Assembly (NCBI RefSeq): GCF_028858725.1
Contig: NC_084774.1
Coordinates: 7,972,001 to 8,036,000 of the forward strand
Direction of reading: 5' to 3'
From: Colius striatus
Taxonomy: Eukaryota > Chordata > Aves > Coliiformes > Coliidae
Length of the DNA stretch: 64,000 bases
The notes under the pieces are model-generated. The model was not told the origin of the DNA. It did no database searches and was given only the letters and a program-made list of their open reading frames with translations. Shown in pieces: positions 20,297 through 31,121 of this stretch. Position 1 is the first letter of the stretch. Each line of letters starts with the position of its first letter. The translations under genes and the position numbers were made by a program.

Positions 20297-21939
20297 GCTG
20301 CTGGGATGCCCAGCTTGCAGCAGTTCAGCCTCCACTCTTGCCTGACCCACAGCTCCATGTGTCCTCCAGGCCTTCTGTCTACTCTTCCTGAACTGGAGGT
20401 GCAAGCTCAGACCCTGCCCAGCACAGGGGCTGTGGTGGCCTCTGGCCCCAGATCTTGGCCCAGAGCCCCATCAGGCAGCTGGGCAGCAGTGGCCTGGTAT
20501 GAAGTGTCCCTCCCATACACGACCCCTTCTCTGGTCCATGGGGGCAAAACCACATCCTGCCAGCACTCACCATCTTATTAATTTGTTAATTAGTGAGAGG
20601 CCAGAGAGGGGAGCTCTGGGCATCACTTGGGAGCTGGTGCCAAATTGGTGGGTGATGCCTACCCTGTTGGGCAGCATCTCAGTGCCCCAGCCTCCTGGGG
20701 AGAGGTCTTGGGGCTGTGGGGCAGGAGTGCCTGAGGTGTTTGCTCAGGAGAAGTAGGATTTTGTGTGAACCCTGTGGCTGCCGGATGGGGCCATGAATGC
20801 CCCCTCCCCACACACACTGCTGGCTGTGGCCACCAGTGAGCTGAGCAGGTAGAGACAGTGGGGAACTTGAAACAGAAAAGATGAAAACCTCCTGAAAGTG
20901 TTAATTTATTATTCATCTCCCTGCCTGTTCTGCTCAGCCCTGAGCTGGTGCTGTGGCTGCTGCCAGCTGCCAAGATGAAAGTCTCTGTGTGGGGCAGGCA
21001 TGGGGGGTGCAACCTGTTCCCAGCACCCTGTTCCCAGCATCTCTGCCTCTGAGACAGTTGGGGCTGCAACTGCTGCTTGGAGAGCTCAGGTAGGGCTGCA
21101 GCATGTGGTCCCAGGGCTGTCCCCTGACTCGGGGCAAGGAGGGTGCCCAGCCTGGGCAGGATGCTGCCTGCTCAGCCCCCCAAAAGGCCCCCACTATCCA
21201 TCTCTCGGGGGTACCAGCCCTGTCTGCCTGCAAGGCACAGAGGCTGCTGCTCCGTAACAGCTCTAATAGCTCCTATCCATAACTGCCGGCCACCAGCTGC
21301 AGCCAGCCCCAGATGGAGCCCCGAGGGCTGTGGCGGGCCAGGCCGGTGCCCACGGGCAGGCGGCAGCCCCGGCCGTGCTGCCCCGCCGGCGGCTCGGGGA
21401 AGGCAGCCTCCCAAAATGGGGTTTTTATTACAGCCATACATCACAGCGGCGGCCTGATGCGGGCAGACGGCGGTGATTTTTCTTCATGGTTTACAGATAA
21501 ATGAGGGGAAGGAAAATTGATGTGAACTCTGCTATAGTGAGAGGTCGGGTGTGGGCAGAGAGCTGGTTATGGATGAGCTGGGAGCTGCTGGGGGCCACCT
21601 GCCCCCGGGGCCACTCCAGGCCCCCTTCTCTGGGCTAGATGAATGGCAGGACCCGGCACATCACACTCAGCTTGGGGACCGTGTGACTGCTCCAAGGGGC
21701 TGGAGGAGTGGGGGGCTCTGGCTTCCCTGGCCCCCCATCACCCACAACACAGCCTTAATGCTGGGAGGGATGCTCAGTGGGATGCTCAGCAGGCAGGACC
21801 ATGTGGGCAGGGTTATTAATTCCAGCAGAGAGTCATTAGCACTGCAAACACAGTCGGGATGTGCAGGGTTGGGCAGGCTGCTGTCACTGGCTTCTGGTGA
21901 GATCTGTGCTGCTTTCACCACAATTGAAGTGGCCTCCAA

Positions 21940-22090
21940 ACCCCACTGTCCTGCCCAGTATGAGATAACAGTTAATACTCTCAAATAGCGACTATCAGCT
22001 TCTCCATAAGGCCCATAAATATTAATACAATTCTAATTAACTCCATTGCCTAAATTAAGCGTTTCCTCAGCAATAAATCAGCGGCGGTTT
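21940..22090. promoter_or_regulatory. Candidate AT-rich regulatory element
   Basis: Dense run of motifs: GTTAATA, AAATATTAATA, TAATTAA, TAAATTAAG and AATAAATCA within 150 bp, flanked by GC-rich DNA. It is non-repetitive and non-coding. Enhancer function is inferred. Confidence 0.35.
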
Positions 22091-22529
22091 GGCACCCGGC
22101 TCGTGCCCGTTTAGCAGAGCTCGAGCTCTCCCTGCCTGCCAGGAGACGGGGCAGCAGCAGCCTGGGGCTGTGCCCACCCGAGGGCTGGTGGGCGCCTCCT
22201 TTGGGAGTCTCCGGCTTCGGGATGGGGAAAAGCGGGTGGGTTTTTGTGCTGGAGGCGCCGTGAGGGTGCTGGTGTGCGCCGTGGTGACTTCCCGCCGTGC
22301 CCGAGGGCTGTGTCAGCTCCCGCATCCCTTTCCTCCCGTGGCGGCGGAGCTGGAGCGCCGAGCCCCGTCCCTCCCGAGGGGCTGCGTGGCGGGTGGGGGT
22401 CGTCCCTGCGGCTCCTCCGGCAGGGCGGAGCAGACGGGCTGCGCTCGGGGTGAGCCCCGGGGCTCGCCACGGCCCCGGCGGGCTCCAGCGGCGCCTCCGA
22501 TCCGCGCCCCGAGGAGCGAGGATAGCGAG

Positions 22530-22740
22530 AGGGGGATTTGAAAGCACCTGATAAAACCCTACGGTCACAGGTGTAAAAATAAACCAACCATTAGATTCAA
22601 AAGAGGAAAGAGAGCCCAGGCTCCGCTGAACAAGCAGAAAGTGCCCTGCGACCTTAATCAGGAGTAATATTGTTAATACATTTTTCCCCAGGTGCGGCCA
22701 GATTTGCATTCCCAGCAATTTGCACAATAATGAGGCGAGC
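22530..22740. promoter_or_regulatory. Candidate regulatory element with octamer motif
   Basis: Contains a perfect ATTTGCAT octamer (POU factor type) at 22702-22709, a nearby ATTTGCA variant, TAATATTGTTAATA and TAAAAATAAACC (forkhead-like). Non-coding and non-repetitive. Confidence 0.35.
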
Positions 22741-24850
22741 TGACCATGCCTCACCCCGGCAGCAATCAGCTCCCGATGCATGGCACGGTGCCGGCAGGCT
22801 CTGCTGCCAGCTCCCGCGGCTCCGCGCGTCCCGGCCCCGGCGCGGCTGCAGCGGGAACGGGCGGGGGGCTGCGGGGGCCGCTGTGTGCTGGAGCCCACCA
22901 CCTGCCCCGTGCCAGCCTCCTCTGGCCTTCGTCCCCAGCTCTGACTCCACCTTCTCCTGGGAGACGGCAGCAGCGGCCGCTCTGCTCACACGTCTCCCCT
23001 GAGCTGGAGGAGACGGATCCCTTGCATCGGGGTTGAGCGTGCAGGAGGTGAGTGAGTGTGTGCACAGGGGCATTCCCAGGGAGGGTGAGTGCAGGGGGTA
23101 GGCACACGCTGCAGGTCCGGGGAGAGTGGACACAGGGAACACCTTCCCTGTGCTCTGGCGCCGGTGGTACTGGAAAAGAACAAATACCAAACTCATTTGC
23201 TTGAGGGGAAATGAATGCCGTGAGCTGCGTGGAGAGGGTGATTACAGAAGTGAATTTAAAATCTCAAGACAAATAGATTTTTTTTAAATAAGATCAGAAG
23301 AAAAATTAAATGCTACAGACAAGCACAGAGCTTGGCACTTCCAGCATCGTTTTTTACCATGAATGTTTTGGGCTGGCACCGTGTCACTGCACTGCCCACG
23401 GGGGTCAGAGCCTGCTTGCCATGGTGGGGAGAGAGCTGGGCAAGCAGGGATGTTCCCAGGGAGGACACGACATCTCGCTGTCCCCCTCCTCATGCTGGCA
23501 GCCCGGGAGCAGTGGGTGAGAGGGAGGAGAGGAGGTGTATAAGGCCGTGCTGCTGACAGCACCAGGGGAGCAGCCACAGCTGCCCCAGCCTGGGCAGGAT
23601 CCGGCCCCAGAGCCCCTCTGGCACTGCCGTCAGCCTGAGAAGGGGCTGGTGGTGCAGGGGAGAGTCTGGGGCCTGAGCTGTGGTGTCCATTCGTTGGCCA
23701 GGGACCCACCACCCAGCAGGGTCCAGGATTGATGGCAAGAGGTTTGAAAGGCTCCAAATGTGGAGGCTGTATCACTGAGCCACCCCCATCCATCACGAGA
23801 CGTCCGTTATTAAGTAACACCCTGCATGCCGGGCTGATTTCACACCTTATCTGAACCCAGCAGCTGTGCCCTAAATCCTGAGCGCCGCCACTGTCTGGAG
23901 GAATTCGGCTGCCTGTGCTTAAAATTAGTGTTAGCATCTATCATTTCCCCACACCAAATGGCTTTTGTGTCGGCGCTTGGCAGCGCTCATCCGTCACCGG
24001 GGCTCTGGGCTGCCCAGCCCTGTACCCTCTCTGTCACTGTCACGGGACCCCTCGTTGGCCAAATGTCACCCAAAGGACAACGGCGGCAGCTCGGCCTCTC
24101 CCTTCCACCCGGGCTGCTGGTGGCGAGGGTGGCAGGGTGGGCACCAGCCTTGCCTCCAGCCGGGCTGCTCCCATCCTTGCAGCCACGCTACGGACAGACA
24201 CACGGTGTGGGCACAGCCTGCAAACCCTCCCCTGGGCACGGCAGCCTCTCTCCTCCCCTGGCGCGGCGGCTCGCGTGGCCGGGCTCCTCCTGGCCGCTGG
24301 CACCAGCAGCCGTCCCCGGCGAGGAGCTGCTGCCAGGCAGGTGATGCTGGAGCTGTCGGCGTGATGAAAAGCCTCCCGCGGCAATGCAGATAACATACAA
24401 GCACAGGTCAGGCGGGGCCTGTGTAGCCCATCCATCAGGCGCCGCGGCTGCAGGCGCTCCCGGTGCCACCATCTGATGCACGTTATCCGGCACAAATGTG
24501 TTTCTTCCCCCAAGGTTAAACGGATGAGTGAGGTTCAGGCACTGACAGCTCTGCCTGCCCTGTGCAGCCGATAAACAAGCTGGAAGAACCAGAAAGGGAG
24601 AAAAAAGGTTTGTTCTCTGTCAAATGCTCCTTTTGATGGCGCTGGCCCAAGGACGGCGGCGGCACGGAGACGGGTGTGAGGATGAGGATGCACACCCAGA
24701 GTGGCCGCCAGCCACGGGCACGTCCCTACCACGGCTCCTGCAGTCAGGGGCTGACACTGCCCCTGCGCCTCTGGGTCTGCCCCGGGGCCTGATCCTGCCG
24801 GGGACCGGCTGTGTGCGCCGGATGCTGCCTGCTGCAGTGTGTGCCCGGTG

Positions 24851-24960
24851 CGTGCCCGGCGGGCAGCTGCCTCCCTGCACCATGGCCCTGCTGCTGCCCT
24901 CGCTCCGTGCCCGGCGGGCAGCTGCCTCCCTGTGCTGTGCCCCCGCTGCTGCCCTGCTCA
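24851..24960. repeat. 55-bp tandem duplication
   Basis: A 27-bp core (GTGCCCGGCGGGCAGCTGCC and flank) occurs at 24851-24877 and again at 24906-24932, each followed by a related CTGCTGCCCT tail. Confidence 0.7.
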
Positions 24961-26062
24961 ATGTCACACTTGGAGCCTGTCAACTTGAGAAAAGGTTTGG
25001 AGGCGATAAGCGATCGGGCTGTCAGCCGCGGCGTGCCGTGTGCTCCTGATTTACTGCGACGGCGCCAACGGAGCACAGATTCTTCTTAATCTAAATTGAA
25101 AACTACTCAAGTAGAAAAATAATTTCATTGCTGCTTCTTGAAGGGGCAGGGGGGAGAAGAAGAGCAAGAGCTGTGCCAGGGCAGGCAGGGCCAGGGCTGC
25201 CTGTGCCCCCCACTGCTCCATGCTCTGGCCCCTTGCCACCAGCCCCCATGGCCTTGGGCAGCTCCCAAGCTGGGGACAAGCGGCAGCTTTTCCATCTCAG
25301 GCAGTAAATCCCTGTTGCTGTGCCCCACAGCCAAGCCTGGCAGGAGCTGCATCCCCACCCAAGAGGCACAGGAAAGGCCTCGGGGATCCCTGTGAGGACA
25401 CAGGACATTGTCACATCCCCACAGCATCCTGGAGGAGTCTGGAGCTGGTGCAGAGCTGCAGCGCTGTGGTGCTCACCGTGCTGTGGTACAACGTGGCAGC
25501 ACAGGGCAAGGCCTGACAGCTCAGGGATGTGGGTGCCTCCAATCCCAACTAGGAGGCTTTGACAGTCTGTGCTGGTGCTTTGAGTTTGGTGTGCAATCCA
25601 GACAGCAGAGCTGCACACCCACAGCCCCATGGATGTGCCAACACCATGGCTCTGCAGAGGCTTCCAGGGCAAGCGCTGGAGTCAGCTCTACATTGGGGAA
25701 GGGACTGTGCCAGCTGCCCTGGCACTTGGGCATGTTGTTCATGGCAGTGTCATGGGGATGCCAGAGCAGCCACTGTCTTTACCACACAGTGCAACAGGCC
25801 CTGGCAGTGCTGACACCTCAGTTGGGGCTTTTGGGAGCATTGAAGAGTTTATGCTGTGCTTGGAAAGGAAGTCTCAAAATATCAGGGGTGCCCCTGATTC
25901 CCCTGGCTCCTTGTTAGGCACCAATGGTGCTAGTGGGTATGGAGCCGGTGACCTGTGAGTGTGCAGAGATGTGCCCAGTGGTGCTGAGACACCCAGCCCT
26001 GACCCACCTGGATTTGCAGCACTTGAATACCAGGGGAGCCTGGGAGCAGGAAGGGGAGCTGT

Positions 26063-26122
26063 CTGTGTCAGTGTGGGGGTCCCAGAGCAAGGCTGTGCTG
26101 GTGTGGGGGTCCTGGAGCATGG
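26063..26122. repeat. Imperfect 30-bp tandem duplication
   Basis: Two units (26063-26092 and 26093-26122) share GTGTGGGGGTCC and GAGCA at matching positions, and differ at a handful of bases. Confidence 0.6.
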
Positions 26123-26334
26123 CCATGCTAGCCGAGGCCGGGCTCATCCTGTGCAGGAGCAGAATCTGGCCATTTCTCGCCGCCCAGGAGCTGGGACGGG
26201 GTGTGGGGAGGCGACACCCCGCAGCGCTCCGCTCCGGGCTGGTCGGGCACGGCCGGGTCCTGCCCCTGCTCGCTGCCTGCAGGGCTGTGCCGCAGCCCCC
26301 GGTGCCGCCGGGCGCTGGTGCGGATGCGCTGCCT

Positions 26335-26600
26335 CGTGGAGAGACTGGTAATTTGGAGGGTGAGTGAATTCTGGGAGCATTTGCTGAGCTGGATAATAAC
26401 GTGCCCAGTGAGCTGCATCCCAAGCATGCCGCCAAATTAAAGAAATTTTTTTCCCCTTTAATTTAAAAGTCACCGTTGGGAAATCTCTGTCGGGCTCTGC
26501 AGTGATTTCCCCCAGGCTGGCTTCTGCAGACATCTTTAATTTTGATTGTCACACTTTGTGGAGTTTAACTCGGGGAAGCAGAGCCATAAATAAGGTGCTG
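26335..26600. promoter_or_regulatory. Candidate AT-rich regulatory element
   Basis: Contains GGTAATTTGG, GGATAATAACG, CCAAATTAAAG, TTTAATTTAAAAG, CTTTAATTTTGATTG and CCATAAATAAGG in an otherwise GC-rich setting. No open frame with support. Confidence 0.3.
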
Positions 26601-27179
26601 CTCCGACACGGAGGCTCCAGCTGTGCCGGGACAGAGCGTGGCACCGCCGTGGGCAGCACGGACGGAGCAGCCTGGACACAGCCACGGCACCGGCTGCTCT
26701 CGCACCTCTCCCCCTGCTTTCCCCTCTGCTCGCCCTGGCCCCTCGCAGCCTGATTTCACAGGTCAGCTCCCTTTAATTAGCCGGGTCCCATCCCACTGCC
26801 AAAGGAATCCCATTAACCGCGATGCCACAGCTGGCTGCTCAGCACCGGCACCACCACGCCGGCTACCTCCCTCAGCCAGCGCTCAGCACCGGCACCCAGC
26901 ACGCCGGCAGCCCGGGCCAGAGCCGTGGCAGGCGTCACACCGAACCTGCCGGGCTGGCACTGGAGAGGGAGGCCCAGGAGCCTCCCCCCGTGCTCTGCTC
27001 AGTCCCGGGGCGCCGGGGCCGCTGGCCGGGGGCAGGCAGCCTGTGCTGGGGGGATGCTCCCGGGGCCACCCGCTGTGTCTGCTGCCTCCAGCTCGGTGGG
27101 ACTGGGATGAGACCCTGCAGAGGGGCTGCTCTGCTCCCCACCGGGGCCTCGGCAGGGAATCACCCGGCGGCTCCATCAG

Positions 27180-27330
27180 CAATTAAGACAGAGGGAAGAG
27201 ATGCAGGCGCCTCCCTCCCGGCACGCTGCCGGCGCGGTGAGCTCTGCAAAGGTTACAGCCCATTTGCATTTTCCCCTTCAGTAATCTCAACACTTAGGGT
27301 GCAATTAAGAGGCAAGGCTGGCGTTGTGGA
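27180..27330. promoter_or_regulatory. Candidate regulatory element with second octamer motif
   Basis: A perfect ATTTGCAT octamer lies at 27262-27269, with CAATTAAG at about 27180 and again at about 27302. It is similar in composition to the islet at 22530. Confidence 0.3.
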
Positions 27331-28189
27331 GCTATCAGCACGGAGAGACCTGAATACCAACCACCTCCCGGCGTCCCCATGCCAGGCTGGCCGGGCTGTG
27401 CGTGACGGCCCCGCGGTGCTGCCGGCGGGTTCCTGCCACCGCCCGCACGGAGGGGCCTCACCGCTGCGGTACGTGCACGTTGTTTGAGCTGTTGGCAGCC
27501 CAGCTCTCGCCACAGCAGCCGGGTGATGGGATCCGTGCTCCGGGCTGGGTACAGGCTGACACTGAGGCAGGATGGCAGAACTGGAGGCTGGTGGGTGCTG
27601 AGCTCGCTGCCCCATCAAAGTGTGTGAGCCAACGTTGTCCCCAGAAGAAGAGCCCCAGATCCTCTCTGACAGGCAAACCATGGCTGTGGCAATGCTGGCT
27701 GGGCTGAGGGGCCCTGGCACAGCCGGGGCAGCACACCCCTCCTGGCTAGCCGTTCCCCTCTCCGGGCTGGGAGAGCAGCTGCCTTCCCCTTTAAGCTTCA
27801 TCTCTGTTTAATTCGATAGTTTTGAGCCCTGGCTCATGATTTCTGCAGCAATTTGGTCTGAGATTTCTTTCTTTCCCTCCATTATCCACCCTGATTAACT
27901 CAGCTGCACCTGTCAGCCTTTATTCGGCGGTGCGGGGAGCGCCTGTGAGAGCCTGTTAAAATGTATGAGCTTCATCAGAGCCGCTCGCTGCCGCCCGGCC
28001 GGGGGCTGCGGGGCCGGGGGGCTGCGGGGCCGCATCGGGAGGTGCCGGTGGCCCCGGGCTGTGCCGCGGCACTGCGGGCGGTGGGAGCCCGGGGGGCACA
28101 GGGCTCTGCCGGCCCCTCCGCGCCGGGCGCTTCGGTTTCCCATTGCGGCTGCGACTTGTTCCCTTTTTCTCCCGTGGATCCCAACGAAA

Positions 28190-28520
28190 GCCCCCGGAAC
28201 TGCCACATCTGACACAATTAAAAAGCGGCTTCAATCGGGCTGTTTTCCTAATGGTTTGTCAGATCAGCCCCCCCCCGCGCCCCCACGATCGCTCCCGGCC
28301 CCCTGAGGCATCATTTACATTTCTTAATAACCCCCTCATTAATATTCATGACGTGGGGAGGGTAATAACGGCTGAGTGCACACCACTAATTCAATTTCAG
28401 CGAGCCTCAGTGTGTTTAGTTAATCACCGGGGGACCAGGGTTACTCAGTACAATTATTTATTCGGAATTAGATCTCGAGGCATCTGGGTTGAAACCTGAA
28501 CTTGGAATAAAATTAAACCG
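28190..28520. promoter_or_regulatory. Candidate AT-rich regulatory element
   Basis: Holds CACAATTAAAAAG, CATTAATATTCATGACG (with a CRE-like TGACG), GGTAATAACGG, CTAATTCAATTTC and TTAGTTAATCACC. Long, non-repetitive and non-coding; enhancer role inferred. Confidence 0.35.
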
Positions 28521-28548
28521 GGATTCTCCTCCTCCTCCTGCCCTGCTC

Positions 28549-28643
28549 CCGGGGCTGTGCTCAGCATCCCCCCCGGGCCGTGCTCAGCATCCCCCCCGGG
28601 CCGTGCTCAGCATCCCCCCAGGGCCGTGCTCAGCATCCCCCGG
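28549..28643. repeat. 23-bp minisatellite, four copies
   Basis: The unit contains CCGGGCCGTGCTCAGCATCC. GTGCTCAGCAT recurs at 28557, 28580, 28603 and 28626, an exact 23-bp period. Confidence 0.9.
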
Positions 28644-29679
28644 CCCTGCTGCCCCCATCTAAGGGACCCGTGTTTCCAGGCCCCTCATGGTGGCTGGGGC
28701 TTCTCCCCATTGCTGGTGGCTGCTGGGTTCTGGCCCCTCTGTGCCCGTTCCCCAGAGCTGCAGTGGGGATGTGGGCAGTGCTGTGGGCTCACACGGAGCC
28801 AGGCTGGTCCCTGGCTTTGCTCCAGCCCCTCCAGCCCCTTCCTTCCCACTGCTCCCCAGGACAGGCTGCTGCTCTTCCCATGCAGAGCCCCTGCCCAGGG
28901 CAGCCAGCTCATCCCCATCCTTCCATTTCCTTCAGGGCTTTTTTCTACACTTTGATTTCGTTCCTGGTTCTGCTTTTTAATTCAATCTTTAGTCCCTGTG
29001 CTCCAACTTCCCTTATTGGATGAAACCTCTCTGTTATTGAATCCTGCCCTGCAGCCCCTGGGCCAGAATTGTGTTTCTGGGCAGCAGCAGGGCTGGGGGG
29101 AGTGTGGTGAGGGAGTGGGATGGGGAGTGGGCTGCAGACAGAGCTGGCTCTTCCCCCGCTGCCCTTCCTGTGTTTCAGAGCCACTCGTCAGGCTTTTGCT
29201 GTCGCTGTGCCGTGGTCATCAGGACACACCAACCCCCCCAGTGCCTGTGAGCTTCTGCCTTCACAGCTGGAGGTCCCTGAACGCTGAGGGAGGCGAAGGC
29301 AGCCGATCCTGTCACTCGCTTCCCTGTGGCCCCCTGTAACAGGCTGATTTGTTGAGTTAATTTTGCTGTGGCTGGTGTCTCCCGTATTTCACTGACACAA
29401 CAGGGGGTGAGGGGAGCATTGCACACATTTACATCCATGCTCTGGGAGCATTAGCTACACTTTTAACTGGGTGGGTGTTGTGAGAGCAGCCCCTGGCTGC
29501 GGAGGCAGCGGAACAGCGGCGTCCTCACCTTGCCAGGGATCCTGTTGGCTCACAGCTGGCTCCAAAGCACGGCTGAGATCACTTCAGTGGGCTTTTGGAT
29601 GACTCCTTTCTAATTCTTTCACATTTGTCAAACTGAAAAATGCCTCTCCCTGCTTGTGCAGCCCCCAGAACAAACCAGC

Positions 29680-29813
29680 AATTCCTGGTTGATAATGAAC
29701 TACCCACGGGCAGCAACGTGCCCTCGTGGGCAAGAGCCAGTGGCAGCCTGGGCGCAGCAAGAGAGTGTGGGCAGCAGGGCCAGGGAGGTTCTGCTCCCCC
29801 TCTGCTCTGCCCT
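29680..29813 (+). mobile_element. CR1 LINE, left fragment
   Basis: The sequence follows the avian CR1 reverse-transcriptase 3' region, with segments such as TCCTGGTTGATAATGAACT, GGCAGCCTGGGCGCAG and GGGCCAGGGAGGTTCTGCTC. It breaks off at 29813, where the LTR begins, and resumes at 30373. The left limit is approximate. Confidence 0.8.
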
Positions 29814-30372
29814 TGCTGCCCGTTCCCGAAGGAAAACACAAAACAACCGAGGTCGTTTGATGCGGTGCTTTATTGAGGGCCCTAGGGACCTGAGGACGAG
29901 TGTCCAAAGTCAGAGCCCCCCCCCAGGAAAATTTTACAGGGTTTATATACTTTTCAGAAGATGATTACTTCATTGTTCCTACGTGCTGTTTGCTAGTTTT
30001 CTTAAGGTTTATTATTACATTGTACTCTTTCATGTAATCTCTTTTAACTACAAATCTTTTCATTTTGTCTAGACACGTGGTCACAAATTAACAAACAAAT
30101 ATTCATCCAACATAACAGTCCTAGGAACAGCAGATTATGTTCTACATGCTTCATTTATCTAAAATACAGTAGATAACAACTGATAATCAGTAACAATTTA
30201 ATAATTGATAATCAGTAACAATTTCCTAAGACATTCTTTGCTTGATTACACAGAATGTTCAACATGCCCTTTGATTCTCTAAACATGAATGTACATGGTC
30301 ATATTTCCAACTAGGCCTTTATTCAGGCCTTAACCTAACTACTTCTAACTACAACTTATAATGCTGCCAACA
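29814..30372 (-). mobile_element. Solo LTR of an endogenous retrovirus, inserted in CR1
   Basis: 559 bp, starting TGCTGCCCG and ending GCCAACA (TG...CA), flanked by a 4-bp target duplication CCCT (29810-29813 and 30373-30376). In minus orientation it has a TATATAAA box (29949-29942) and an AATAAA signal (29874-29869), placing U3 at about 30372-29920, R at about 29920-29855 and U5 to 29814. U3 holds a 25-bp tandem duplication near 30181-30230. No internal retroviral genes are present. A 4-bp duplication fits a class I (gamma-like) family, but the family name is not certain. It is younger than the CR1 copy it interrupts. Confidence 0.8.
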
Positions 30373-30776
30373 CCCTGCTGAGGCCTCACCTGGAGTCCTG
30401 TGGCCAGTGCTGGGCTCCCAGCTCCATGGGGACAGGGAAGTGCTGCAGAGAGGCCAGAGCAGGGCCAGCAAGATGCTGAGGGACTGGAGCATCTTCCCTG
30501 TGAGGAAAGGCTGTGAGACCTGGGGCTGCTCAGCCTGGAGGAGACTGAGGGGGAAGCTCATTAATATTAGCAAATATCGACCTGGTGGTGTCAGGGGGCT
30601 GCGGCAGCACTTTTTGTGCTGTGTCCAGTGACAGGACAAGGGCTGAATGGAACACAACCGGTTCCATTCAAACACGAGGAGAAAGCCCCTTGGTGCTGAG
30701 GGGAGGGAGCCCTGGCCCAGGCTGCCCACGGAGGGTGCGGAGGCTCCTGCTCCCGAGGTTCCCAAACCCGCCTGAG
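30373..30776 (+). mobile_element. CR1 LINE, right fragment
   Basis: Continues the CR1 copy after the LTR: GCTGAGGCCTCACCTGGAG, then GGACTGGAGCATCTTCCCTG, AGGAAAGGCTGTGAGA, CAGTGACAGGACAAG and CCCAAACCCGCCTG. The last segment is a typical CR1 3'-region motif; the extreme 3' tail is missing. It ends about 55 bp before the CTNNBL1 promoter repeat. Confidence 0.9.
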
Positions 30777-30832
30777 CCCCTGAGCGAGGCGGCGACCCCC
30801 GACCCCGACCCCCACCCCAGCCCCGCCATGGG

Positions 30833-31036
30833 GCGCGTTACGGCAGTGTGCCCCCTGCCCCGCGCTTTACGGCAGTGTGTCACCCCCCCGCGCTTTACGG
30901 CAGTGTGTCACCCCCCCGTGCGTTACGGCAGTGTCCCGATGCCTGGCGCTTTGCAGCAGTGTCCCCCCCTCCGCGCTTTGCGGCAGCGTGGCGCGCTCCC
31001 CGCTTTACGGTCCGGTGTCGCTTTACGGCCCGTTGT
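30833..31036 (+). repeat. 28-bp tandem repeat in the CTNNBL1 promoter
   Basis: Six units of about 28 bp carry the core GCGCTTTACGGCAGTG (variants GCGTTACGG and TTTGCGGCAG), followed by two shorter units with GCTTTACGG. The two central units (30862-30889 and 30890-30917) are identical. Confidence 0.85.
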
Positions 31037-31091
31037 CGCGCCGCCGCGGCCGCTGGCGACAGCCTGGCGGTGGCGGGGCCCGGCCGGCGCC

Positions 31092-31121
31092 ATGGACGTT
31101 GGGGAGCTGCTCAGCTACCAG
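31092..31121 (+). CDS. CTNNBL1: CTNNBL1 coding exon 1
   Basis: Encodes residues 1-10 (MDVGELLSYQ). Start context GGCGCCATGG is strong. Ends at CAG|GTGAGC, phase 0. Confidence 0.95.

Larger units (their letters stand above)
20316..29679. other. 9.4-kb gene-free block with AT-rich islets
   Basis: No exon with a recognisable domain, signal peptide or convincing splice structure was found on either strand. GC-rich DNA is interrupted by AT-rich islets rich in TAAT/ATTA, TTTAAT and octamer motifs: about 20570-20600, 20885-20935, 21420-21530, 21810-22090, 22530-22740, 23220-23350, 23795-23960, 24350-24520, 25030-25140, 26335-26600, 26760-26825, 27180-27330, 27790-27960 and 28190-28520. This resembles clusters of conserved non-coding enhancers around developmental genes; conservation was not tested. 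Confidence 0.5.

Noticed and set aside
25408-25917. 169-codon plus-strand open frame with many Cys
   Set aside because: The Cys spacing fits no known family, and there is no signal peptide or splice context. Composition alone explains it.
30833-31036. CRISPR-like array
   Set aside because: The 28-bp units are contiguous with no unique spacers, in a vertebrate CpG-rich promoter. It is a minisatellite.
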